Of a stretch of DNA of 57,536 bases, positions 1 to 9,415 are shown piece after piece (the stretch's first letter is position 1; the number at the start of each line of letters is the position of its first letter). A program made the position numbers and the translations under genes. The stretch comes from Brevundimonas sp. (lineage in GTDB: Bacteria > Pseudomonadota > Alphaproteobacteria > Caulobacterales > Caulobacteraceae). The notes under the pieces are model-generated. The model saw only the letters and a program-made list of their open reading frames with translations. It did not search any database and was not told the origin of the DNA. The DNA lies in the NCBI RefSeq assembly GCF_016463485.1, contig NZ_JAEMRD010000002.1:31284-88819 (forward strand), written 5' to 3'.

Positions 1-736
1 GGTAGCTACCGAAGACCTGGACACCGAACTTCTGATTGTCGTCGGTCCAGCTCAGCAGGCCGGAGGCTTCGGGCGTGATCTCATCGCCGCGATCGACGCT
101 GGTGTCGGCGACGGCCTTGACGCCGAAGCTGCCTTGCAGGCCGGCTTCGCGGTTGTCGAGCGGCCGGCGGGTGACGACGTTGATGGTGGCACCGATGCCG
201 CCCGAGGGCATTTCGGCCCGGCCGGTCTTGTAGACCTCGAGGCGACCGACCGCTTCGGAAGCGATGTTGGAGAAGTCGAACGAACGGCTGGTCGCCGTCG
301 CGAAGTCGACGTTCTGGTCGCCACCGACAGCGACGACGTTCGCAGTCGGCATCTGACGGCCGTTCAGGGTGACGAGGTTGAAGCCGCCGCCGAAGCCGCG
401 CACCGTCACTTCGGAGCCTTCGCCGTTGACGCGGTTGATCGACACGCCGCTGACGCGCTGGAGGGACTCGGCCAGGTTGGTGTCGGGGAATTTGCCGATG
501 TCTTCGGCGGAGATGGCGTCCACGACGCCCGACGAATTGCGCTTGATGTCCATCGCCCGATCCAGGCTGGCCCGGACCCCGGTGACGATGATTTCATCCA
601 GGGACGTCGCGTCCTCGGATTGCGGCCCGGTCGGCGCGGTCTGCGCCAGAGCGGCGGCCGGCAGCATCAGGCCGGTCATGAGCGCCAGAGCCGAACTCGA
701 GCGCGCAAGCGTCTTTATGAACGTCATTTCCCTCAT
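1..736 (-). CDS. TonB-dependent receptor, N-terminal part (cut by window edge)
   Basis: Outer-membrane active-transport receptor; only the first 245 codons are present. Residues 1-31 form a signal peptide ending AAALA, followed by a TonB box and plug start around LDEIIVTGVRASLDRAMDIK (46-65). The plug motifs AESLQRVSGVSINRVNGEGS, VTVRGF and TLNGRQMP follow, which is the pattern of the large proteobacterial carbohydrate-type receptors. The start at 736 is chosen because GGAGGG lies four bases before this ATG, while the next ATG (727) has no usable spacing. It diverges from a LacI regulator, with an operator-like palindrome between them, so the substrate is probably a xylo-oligosaccharide. The substrate is inferred from context only. 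Confidence 0.93.
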   Translation of the reverse strand, partial: MREMTFIKTLARSSSALALMTGLMLPAAALAQTAPTGPQSEDATSLDEIIVTGVRASLDRAMDIKRNSSGVVDAISAEDIGKFPDTNLAESLQRVSGVSINRVNGEGSEVTVRGFGGGFNLVTLNGRQMPTANVVAVGGDQNVDFATATSRSFDFSNIASEAVGRLEVYKTGRAEMPSGGIGATINVVTRRPLDNREAGLQGSFGVKAVADTSVDRGDEITPEASGLLSWTDDNQKFGVQVFGSY

Positions 737-841
737 GTTTCCCTCCGCGTCGGCTTAGCCGACGTCTGTTTTATTCGGCGGCGTTCGTGCCACTCGCAGG
801 GTAGAAATCGGCCAGTTGTCGCACGTTGTCAATGGCATTTA

Positions 842-855
842 TGTTAGCGCTATCG
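842..855. promoter_or_regulatory. LacI-type operator, site 1 (TGTTAGCGCTATCG)
   Basis: Near-perfect palindrome with core TAGCGCTA, about midway between the divergent TonB receptor and LacI gene. It matches the consensus of the other sites in this window except for the last base. It could regulate the receptor, the regulator or both. Confidence 0.6.
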
Positions 856-958
856 GAATGATGTTCCAAATGTGGTTCAAGCTCCAAGCTGGACCCGGCC
901 CGCGCAAGCGGCTAGCCGTGAAACACAGGCAACAGCGCCAGAAGGACGGGCAGCATTG

Positions 959-1978
959 GTGAAGGAGATACGGCGCGCGACCATTGTCGATGTCGGCTTG
1001 AAGGCCGGTGTGTCGATCAAGACCGTGTCGCGGGTCTTCAACGACGCTCCGAACGTCAGCGCTGCGGTCAGGGAACGTGTGCGCGAAGCGGCCCAGGAAC
1101 TCGACTATCATCCCAATGTATTCGCCCAGGGACTGGTCCGGCGCCGATCGCACCTGATCGGCCTTCTCTACGAGAACCCCTCCCCCAGCTACGTCGTCGA
1201 ACTGCAGATGGGCGTGCTGGATCGGCTCAGGTTGACCCGCTATCGTCTCGTCGTGATCCCGGTATCCTCAATCCAGGACCGCGCGGCCGAAGTCGTCGGC
1301 CTGCTGCGCTCGGCCGCTCTGGATGGCGTGGTTCTGGCGCCGCCCGCATCCGACAACCCGCGCGTCCTTGCCGATCTGACCGCCGCCGGCATCCGTTTTG
1401 CCCGCATCGCTCCAACCCAGGATCTGCAGGCCGGCCCAAGCAACCTGATCGACGACGTTGCGGCCGGGCGTGAGATCGCCGAACACCTGTTGAGCCTGGG
1501 TCATGTCTCGATCGCCGTGATCCTGGGCGATCCGACCCACGCCTCCAGTGCTGCGCGCCTGATCGGGTACCGCCAGGCTTTTGAGGCGGCCGGCGTCGCC
1601 CTGGACCCGATCATGATCGAGCCAGGACTGTTCACACGCGCCAGTGGTTACGAGGCGGCATGCCGACTGTTCGACCGCAAGGCCGGAATGACCGCGATCC
1701 TGGCCCAGAACGACGACATGGCCGTCGGTGCCCTGATGGCCGCGCGCGAGCGAGGACTGTCGGCCCCTGAAGACATCTCGATCGTCGGCTTCGACGACTC
1801 CGAGGTGTCGAGAATCACATGGCCGCGCCTGACCACGGTCCGGCAACCCGTCTTCGAGATGGGTGCGTCGGCTGCGGACATGGTCGTGTCCCAGCTGGAC
1901 GGGACCCCGGTGACCATGCGCCAGGATCATGCCCACACCTTGCTGATCCGGGAGTCGTCCGGGCCGCCACCGCGGTGA
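959..1978 (+). CDS. LacI-family transcriptional regulator (XylR-like candidate)
   Basis: One-component sugar-responsive DNA-binding regulator. The helix-turn-helix and hinge are at the N terminus (TIVDVGLKAGVSIKTVSRVF, then LDYHPNVFAQGL), followed by a periplasmic-binding-protein-like effector domain ending in FDDSEVS and WPRLTTVRQP. The GTG at 959 is preferred because AAGGACGG lies eight bases upstream and gives 339 residues, the normal LacI length. The frame stays open back to an ATG at 872, but the extra 29 residues look non-conserved. It diverges from the receptor at 736 and is followed by a second LacI gene in the same direction. A role as xylose or xylo-oligosaccharide repressor is inferred from the operators nearby. 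Confidence 0.92.
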   Translation: MKEIRRATIVDVGLKAGVSIKTVSRVFNDAPNVSAAVRERVREAAQELDYHPNVFAQGLVRRRSHLIGLLYENPSPSYVVELQMGVLDRLRLTRYRLVVIPVSSIQDRAAEVVGLLRSAALDGVVLAPPASDNPRVLADLTAAGIRFARIAPTQDLQAGPSNLIDDVAAGREIAEHLLSLGHVSIAVILGDPTHASSAARLIGYRQAFEAAGVALDPIMIEPGLFTRASGYEAACRLFDRKAGMTAILAQNDDMAVGALMAARERGLSAPEDISIVGFDDSEVSRITWPRLTTVRQPVFEMGASAADMVVSQLDGTPVTMRQDHAHTLLIRESSGPPPR

Positions 1979-2057
1979 CGGCGCGCATCCGGTCCACCGC
2001 CCTCGCCGTCATCCCTCATCCCGGCTATGAAACATGATCGCCAAGGGGGAGGCAGGC

Positions 2058-3155
2058 TTGGATCAGAGGACAAAGCGCCGCCGCGCCGGTGGCCAGACCA
2101 TCACCGACGTGGCCCGTCATGCGGGCGTGTCGCCGATGACCGTGTCCCGCGTCATCAACGGCGAAAAGAACGTCCGCGAGAGCACCCGTGAACGCGTCAG
2201 CGAGGCGATCCGCGAGCTGGGATATGCACCCAACGCAGCGGCGCGGAATCTGGCCAGCGCCAGCGCGATCAGCGTCGGCCTTCTGTATTCAAACCCCAGC
2301 GCGGCCTATCTGAGCGAGTTCCTGCTTGGCAGCCTGGATCAGTGCAGCCGCAGCGGTTTCCAGCTCGTCGTCCAGAAATGCGATACCGAAGAGGCCGAGC
2401 TGCGGGCCGTCGACCGACTGGTCGCCGCCGGCGTCGACGGGGTGATCCTTCCGCCGCCCCTGTGTGACGCCTCCGCCATCGTCGAGGGTCTGAGACTGGC
2501 GGGATTGCCGACGGTCGTGGTCGCCACGGGCGAGCCTCCCGTGTCTGCGTCCGCCGTCCGTATCGACGACTTCCATGCCGCAGAGGCCATGACCCGCCAT
2601 CTCATCGAACGTGGGCACCGCCGGATCGGGTTCATCCGGGGACATCCCAACCAGACGGCCAGCGCCCAGCGCTACGAGGGCTATGTCGCGGCCCTGGCGG
2701 CTGAGGGAATCGCCATCGATCCCGAGCTCGTGGCCCAGGGGTTCTTCACCTATCACTCCGGTCGTGATGCGGCCGATCGCCTGTTGTCGCTCCCGGTCGC
2801 CCCGACGGCCATTTTCGCGAGCAACGACGACATGGCCGCCGCGACCATCGCGGTCGCCCATCGTCTCGGGATGGACGTGCCGCGCGACCTGACAGTGTGC
2901 GGCTTCGACGACACCGCCCTGGCCACGACCGTCTGGCCCGAGCTGACGACGATCCGCCAGCCGGTCTCGGAGATGTCGCGGAACGCGGTCCTGCTGCTGG
3001 CCGAGGCGATCCGGCGAAAGGGCTCGGGCCAGGCCGCCAAGCCCGTCGACGAGATCATGCCCTATCACCTGATCCTTCGCCAATCCGACGCCCCCCCTGC
3101 CCGCCTGGGGTCAAAGCCTGCGAAATCGAAGGCGGCCAAGGCCGGCGAAGCCTGA
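2058..3155 (+). CDS. LacI-family transcriptional regulator, second copy
   Basis: The N-terminal helix-turn-helix (TITDVARHAGVSPMTVSRVI) and hinge (LGYAPNAAARNLAS) are followed by a sugar-binding domain with IFASNDDMAAATI and VCGFDDTALATTVWPELTTI, all classical LacI features. The TTG start at 2058 is preferred because GGGGGAGG lies five bases upstream and yields a protein starting MDQRTKRR; an in-frame ATG at 2034 has no ribosome-binding site. The C terminus is a lysine/alanine-rich tail. It sits 79 bases after the first LacI gene and converges with the deacetylase gene, leaving only three bases between stops. Two adjacent paralogues suggest recognition of two ligands, for example a monomer and an oligomer or uronic acid; that is inference. 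Confidence 0.91.
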   Translation: MDQRTKRRRAGGQTITDVARHAGVSPMTVSRVINGEKNVRESTRERVSEAIRELGYAPNAAARNLASASAISVGLLYSNPSAAYLSEFLLGSLDQCSRSGFQLVVQKCDTEEAELRAVDRLVAAGVDGVILPPPLCDASAIVEGLRLAGLPTVVVATGEPPVSASAVRIDDFHAAEAMTRHLIERGHRRIGFIRGHPNQTASAQRYEGYVAALAAEGIAIDPELVAQGFFTYHSGRDAADRLLSLPVAPTAIFASNDDMAAATIAVAHRLGMDVPRDLTVCGFDDTALATTVWPELTTIRQPVSEMSRNAVLLLAEAIRRKGSGQAAKPVDEIMPYHLILRQSDAPPARLGSKPAKSKAAKAGEA

Positions 3156-3158
3156 GGC

Positions 3159-4070
3159 TCAACCGGTCCTGCAAAGCCGATCGAGATCGGCCGGAATCAC
3201 GGAGCCCTGCGGTTCACCGGCAAAGGACGGCAGGCCGAGCTGATCCGTCCCAAGCGGCACCTGCGTGTCACCGGCATAGAAGGGATCGGCCTGTGCCTGC
3301 TCAAGCGTCACGAAGGTCGCCCCGTCGCGACGGTACTGGTCGAGCAGCTTCGGCAGCATGCGGGCGTCGAACGCCCCGATATGCATCAGCAGCACATAGG
3401 GGATGTCGCGCCCCAGGGCCGCCTTCGACCGGGCACGGGCCTGGATCAGGCTGGTGCGCGCGGACGCCAGAAAGCTGGCCTCCAGCCGCTCGATGGCCTC
3501 GGCGTCTCCCTTGTCCGCACAACGGGCATAGGGCTCGTTCCAGGCATAGTCGTCGAAGCTCAGCGTGACGCTGGCCACGCGATAACCTCGCCCGGACAGA
3601 AAGCGCCTGACGTCCGAACGCGCCTCCGCGGTCGCGCCCTCATAGAGGTACGGATAGCGGAACCAGCGCCAGTCCGCCTCGCCCATCACGGCCGCCAGCA
3701 GGGGCTCGTTCATCTCGATCTCGGCCTTGAAGGGCCCGCGATCCTCGTCATCGAGCCGCATATGGGTCCAGGTGTGGTTTCCCAGCGGATGCCCCGCCGC
3801 CCGCCACAACGCCAGCACGCGACCGCTTTCAGGATCGGCGACCACCGACCCTCCGTTGATGAACCCATAGCTCGGAGGCGCGTCAGCCTCGTTCAGCGCT
3901 GCGATCACCCGAGCAGCCACACCGACCCGCGTCTCGCCCTTCGGCAGGGCACTGTGAGACGGCAGGTCGTCGAAGGTCAGGGCGATCTGCTGCGCCGCCG
4001 CCGTCAGCGGCGCCACCGCGGCGACAAGGGCAGCCAGGGCCGTGACGAAGCGGGCGATCGTTCTGGTCAT
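3159..4070 (-). CDS. Polysaccharide deacetylase (CE4/NodB family), secreted
   Basis: Likely removes acetyl groups from xylan or a similar polymer. The signal peptide covers about residues 1-26. NodB motifs are visible: TFDDLP (motif 1, D34-D35), GNHTWTHM (motif 2, metal ligands H99 and H103), RWFRYPYL (motif 3) and LLMHIGAFDARMLPKLL near the C terminus. The 303-residue length fits. The ATG overlaps the stop of the upstream SGNH hydrolase gene by four bases (ATGA), so the two are translationally coupled and share the promoter region near 5451. Peptidoglycan or chitin deacetylation is possible by family, but the locus favours acetylxylan esterase activity. Confidence 0.85.
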   Translation of the reverse strand: MTRTIARFVTALAALVAAVAPLTAAAQQIALTFDDLPSHSALPKGETRVGVAARVIAALNEADAPPSYGFINGGSVVADPESGRVLALWRAAGHPLGNHTWTHMRLDDEDRGPFKAEIEMNEPLLAAVMGEADWRWFRYPYLYEGATAEARSDVRRFLSGRGYRVASVTLSFDDYAWNEPYARCADKGDAEAIERLEASFLASARTSLIQARARSKAALGRDIPYVLLMHIGAFDARMLPKLLDQYRRDGATFVTLEQAQADPFYAGDTQVPLGTDQLGLPSFAGEPQGSVIPADLDRLCRTG

Positions 4071-5389
4071 GGCTGCTGGATCCTGGAAATGACTTCGGCG
4101 GCAGCATCCGCCATTGCGCGATAGCCGGCGATGGAGGGGTGCAGACCGTCATTGTCGACCTCAGGCCGCAACCGGGTCGGATTGGCCGGATCGCGCATCA
4201 CGGCGTCGAAATCGATGACCGCGTCGAAATTGCCCGGCGTCCGTATCCAGGCATTGATCGCGTTTCGGCTGGCCTCGGTCTCGGCCGGCGGCCGATAGTA
4301 GTCCGAGCCGCTGAACGGCGTGATCGTCGCCCCGATCGCCACGATGCCACGCGCCCGCGCGCGCTCGACCATCTGGCCATAGGCGGCGGTGACGAAATGC
4401 ACGAGGTCGGCGTGCTGCTGGGGGCTGGCCGGTCTTTCGCGGGTCAGGGAGCCCAGGTCGTTCACCCCCTCCATGATGATGAAATAGCCGACACCCGTCT
4501 GGCCCAGGACGTCGCGCTCGAACCGTGCCAGGGCGTTCGGCCCCAGGCCGTCCAGCAGCACCCGGTTGCCCCCGAGCCCATGATTCAGAACCGAGAAGCG
4601 CGCGGTTCCGATCGACGCCTGGAGCCGTTCGGCAAAGCCGTCCGTCCACCGCGTATTGCTGTTCGCCACCACGCCATAGCCGTCGGTGATCGAATCCCCG
4701 ATGACCGCGATCGCCACCCGATCACCTGCGCCCAGCACATCCACGCCGGACAGATTGTACCAGTGATCGACACGCAGGGCGTCCGGCAGATCGGCGGCTC
4801 CGGTCCTGTCACCCTTGGCGACATAGGAGGTGGCGCGCGACCCCGGATGGCTCGTCTGGACCGACGGCATCGATGCGAAATGCAGACTCACGGTCAGACT
4901 GTCCAGGGCCGAGGTCTCCAGCGCCAGCGGGTCGGACGTGACCTCGGCTCCGGCGGGGATGGTCACGCCGGGTCGTCCGGCGAAGGTGAGGGCGCGATCG
5001 GTCGCGGGATCAATGATGGGGCCATCGACGACCACCGGTCTGGCGATCCGCGCGGCGGTGATCACCAGCGGCGTCACCCCGAACACATTCGATACCCGAA
5101 CCCTGACCTGAGAGCCGCCCAGCGTCAGGCGGACGATCTGTCGAAGCGTCGCATCGTCCAGCGCACCGGCCGGCAAGGCATTGTTGGGCTCCGGCACCTG
5201 CTGGGACGAGGCCCAGGCCCCGACCCATCGCTCCACCGGCGCCGACGTCTGGGCCGCAGCGGTGCTCAAACTGAAGGAGAGACACAGAAGTGCGATGCTC
5301 AGCCGACCGAACCACGCGCGCGCATCGACAGGTCGTGGAGGCATCGCCCCCGCCGGGCACCGGGTGCCCTCGTGTGTGAGCCTGGACAC
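4067..5389 (-). CDS. SGNH/GDSL-family hydrolase, secreted (probable carbohydrate esterase)
   Basis: Serine esterase of the SGNH fold. Block I is VIGDSITDGYG (catalytic Ser near residue 233), block III is GLGGNRVL, and block V is DNDGLHPSIAGY near the C terminus. A beta-rich domain of about 180 residues precedes the catalytic domain. The GTG start at 5389 is chosen because GGAGG lies six bases upstream; the open frame continues to an ATG at 5446, but that start would lie almost on top of the operator at 5451. Residues up to about 47 are a signal peptide with a long n-region (hydrophobic LSIALLCLSFSLSTAAA). It is first in a two-gene operon with the CE4 deacetylase and diverges from the GH67 gene, consistent with deacetylation of glucuronoxylan. 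Confidence 0.85.
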   Translation of the reverse strand: MSRLTHEGTRCPAGAMPPRPVDARAWFGRLSIALLCLSFSLSTAAAQTSAPVERWVGAWASSQQVPEPNNALPAGALDDATLRQIVRLTLGGSQVRVRVSNVFGVTPLVITAARIARPVVVDGPIIDPATDRALTFAGRPGVTIPAGAEVTSDPLALETSALDSLTVSLHFASMPSVQTSHPGSRATSYVAKGDRTGAADLPDALRVDHWYNLSGVDVLGAGDRVAIAVIGDSITDGYGVVANSNTRWTDGFAERLQASIGTARFSVLNHGLGGNRVLLDGLGPNALARFERDVLGQTGVGYFIIMEGVNDLGSLTRERPASPQQHADLVHFVTAAYGQMVERARARGIVAIGATITPFSGSDYYRPPAETEASRNAINAWIRTPGNFDAVIDFDAVMRDPANPTRLRPEVDNDGLHPSIAGYRAMADAAAEVISRIQQP

Positions 5390-5450
5390 TTTCTTCCTCC
5401 GCGACGGCTTGCGCCGTCTCTGCCCTTGGTCTTGCGCCGGGGTCATGTCA

Positions 5451-5464
5451 TGATAGCGCTACCA
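5451..5464. promoter_or_regulatory. LacI-type operator, site 2 (TGATAGCGCTACCA)
   Basis: Perfect match to TGNTAGCGCTANCA in the 157-base divergent region between the SGNH hydrolase and GH67 genes, well placed to control both. Confidence 0.7.
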
Positions 5465-5546
5465 GAATGCAGGCCCCGAGCGATGTCAACCGCTATCGGC
5501 TCAGCCTGTTCGAGAACCCGGTCACGGGTCGATGGAGGAAACCGAC

Positions 5547-7709
<2,163 letters not shown>

Positions 7710-7778
7710 GGTTTGCACACAGTTCGGCTGGGTCGAATCTTCGTCTGACAAGCAGGTGACGTGAACCTTCGTTGGCCC

Positions 7779-7866
7779 GTCATCCTCGGGCTTGTCCCGA
7801 GGATCCCAACCCCCACCAAGCAGCACCAGCGTGAGTCTGGATCCTCGGGACAAGCCCGACGATGAC
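7779..7866. repeat. REP-like palindromic repeat pair
   Basis: Two inverted copies of a roughly 28-base unit beginning GTCATCCTCGGGCTTGTCCC at 7779 and, in reverse complement, at 7839-7866 (GGATCCTCGGGACAAGCCCG then ACGATGAC). Each copy is itself a hairpin. Units of this style (GTCATCC...GGATCC) are common between genes in alphaproteobacteria. The position between convergent genes may assist termination. Confidence 0.75.
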
Positions 7867-8085
7867 AAGAAGATGTGGCGTGGTGAGCTGGACCCTAGAT
7901 TCAAGAGACCCTCAGGCGAGGCCCTGCATCACCGCCACATATCAGGGTGAATCGCGCGCCACTCGGCCTGAATATTTTCCTATCCGCTACTTGCGCCCGA
8001 TCTGTCGCGAAGCCATGTCCTCAAACGGGTCTTTGAAAAGTCAGGATGGGGAACGTCGCCGCATGGCGTTCCAGATTTGGGTATC

Positions 8086-8198
8086 TGGCGGTTTGGCGGT
8101 TTGGCGGCGTGTTTTCGAGGCCGCCACCGCCATCCCTGCTTTTCTCTTTTTGGCGGTTTGGCGGTTTGGCGGCCCCTTTTCAGGACCGCCACCGCCAT
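8086..8198. repeat. Duplicated 48-base foldback repeat (TGGCGGTT tracts)
   Basis: Two direct copies, 8086-8133 and 8151-8198, with a 65-base period. Each begins with TGGCGGTTTGGCGGTTTGG (an 8-base tandem) and ends with CCGCCACCGCCAT, so each can fold back on itself. The copies differ only in the middle, around the TTTTC segment. No coding potential is supported. Confidence 0.75.
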
Positions 8199-8215
8199 GG
8201 ATGCACCGGGCCGCG

Positions 8216-9358
8216 TCAGACGGCCTGAGGTCGAGGTGCGGCCGCCTGGAAGGACGCCGCCATGGCCTCGCGCAAGGGCTTGGCCCGGAACTCCGCATCA
8301 TAGGGATTGGTTCGCTTGGGCAGACCGTCGGCGCGGGGCCAGCGACCCTGCAACCATGTGTATCGATCCGACATCCCCCAGGCCATGACCGTGTCCAGCT
8401 GGGGATACTCCAGCATCAGGTCCAGATACCGACGCCCCAGGGCCGCGACCTCGCGATCCCGGACGACCGGATCGGCCGGCAGGTTCTTGTCATGGACATC
8501 GAACTCGGTGATCTCGAGCGTCAGCCCCATGCCGGTGACCTCGTCCAGGAACCGCCGCCATTCCGTCTCCTGCGCGGTGTCAAATCCGACCGAGTTGTCG
8601 GCATTGCCCGAGCCGATATGGCTCTGCACGCCCAGTCCGTCGATCGGCACGCCCCGCGTCTTGAACCCCTCCAGCAGCTTCAGGACCCCCGCGCGGTGGT
8701 TCTCATGGCCGGCCTCCCAGCTCATGTAGTCGTTGTAGAGCAGCCGGGCCTTCGGGGCCGCCTCGCGGGCCGTGTGGAAGGCGACGTCCAACACCTCCGG
8801 CCCCATCGCACGCGACAGGCTGGTCTCGCGCCGCTCGCCCGTATCGGCGTCGACCGCCTCGTTGATCACGTCCCACGACACGACCTGCGGATAGTGCTCG
8901 CCGACGCGACGGATGTGGGCCTGGAGCACCCGCTCACCCTCCACCGCCGGCCGTGAGCCGAAATCGTATTCGGTCAGCCAGCGCGGGAACCAGTCCGGAT
9001 GGTGCCACAGCAGGGTGTGGCCGCGCATCTTCATCCCATGCCCTTCGGCCAGGGCCACGATTGCATCGGAACGCGAGAAGTCGAAGGTCGCGGCATCCGG
9101 CCTCAGGGCGGGCCACTTCATCTCGTTCTCGCAGACCAGGGCCCCGCATTCCGCCAGCACCACGGCGCGATAGCGCTCCTCGGGCGTCCCGGCGCGGGCC
9201 GTCGCCTGACCGGCGCTGATCGCCGTGCCGAACAGGATCCCCTTGCTTGCAGCCAGTCTGTGCAACGACGGACGATCTGTATCGCGGGGTGCCGCGCTCG
9301 CGGCCATCGGCATCGCCAGCACGGCGGTGCTCGCAAGAAACGCGCGTCTGTCGATCAT
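8216..9358 (-). CDS. Endo-1,4-beta-xylanase, GH10
   Basis: Hydrolyses internal xylan linkages. A single catalytic GH10 domain fills the 380-residue protein. The acid/base is Glu167 in WDVINEAVD and the nucleophile is Glu285 in LEITEFDVHD; the substrate-site motifs NEMKWPALRP, GHTLLWH and YNDYMSW are present. The N terminus (DRRAFLAS then a hydrophobic stretch) looks like a Tat signal, so it is probably exported folded to the periplasm. There is no carbohydrate-binding module, consistent with acting on oligomers rather than bulk fibre. It diverges from the GH43 gene with 57 bases between the starts, and no copy of the LacI-type palindrome is seen there. Confidence 0.96.
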   Translation of the reverse strand: MIDRRAFLASTAVLAMPMAASAAPRDTDRPSLHRLAASKGILFGTAISAGQATARAGTPEERYRAVVLAECGALVCENEMKWPALRPDAATFDFSRSDAIVALAEGHGMKMRGHTLLWHHPDWFPRWLTEYDFGSRPAVEGERVLQAHIRRVGEHYPQVVSWDVINEAVDADTGERRETSLSRAMGPEVLDVAFHTAREAAPKARLLYNDYMSWEAGHENHRAGVLKLLEGFKTRGVPIDGLGVQSHIGSGNADNSVGFDTAQETEWRRFLDEVTGMGLTLEITEFDVHDKNLPADPVVRDREVAALGRRYLDLMLEYPQLDTVMAWGMSDRYTWLQGRWPRADGLPKRTNPYDAEFRAKPLREAMAASFQAAAPRPQAV

Positions 9359-9372
9359 GGGTGGCTCCAGTC

Positions 9373-9402
9373 AGGGGTTGCCAACCTTATAAGATCACCC
9401 CT
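9373..9402. promoter_or_regulatory. Inverted repeat AGGGGT-N18-ACCCCT between GH10 and GH43
   Basis: Six-base arms (9373-9378 and 9397-9402) flank GGTTGCCAACC, itself a short imperfect dyad, in the 57-base divergent promoter region. It could be a regulator site different from the TAGCGCTA family. Arms this short can arise by chance. Confidence 0.25.
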
Positions 9403-9415
9403 AAATGTCTGACAA

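Larger units (their letters stand above)
7710..8215. other. 506-base convergent intergenic region with repeats
   Basis: Lies between the ends of the GH67 and GH10 genes. No credible gene is seen. It holds a REP-like inverted pair (7779-7866) and a duplicated foldback unit (8086-8198). The stretch between them, about 7870-8085, is less GC-rich than its surroundings and shows nothing recognisable. Confidence 0.7.

Noticed and set aside
5484..5498. Second operator-like site before GH67 (TGTCAACCGCTATCG)
   Set aside because: The spacing is one base longer than the palindrome and only one half matches.
8086..8198. Possible CRISPR-like repeat
   Set aside because: Only two copies, each self-complementary, with a 17-base gap and no cas genes nearby.
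9168..9181. Operator-like CGATAGCGCTCCTC inside the GH10 coding region
   Set aside because: It keeps only the core, breaks the outer arms at four positions and lies inside a gene, so it looks like chance in GC-rich DNA.
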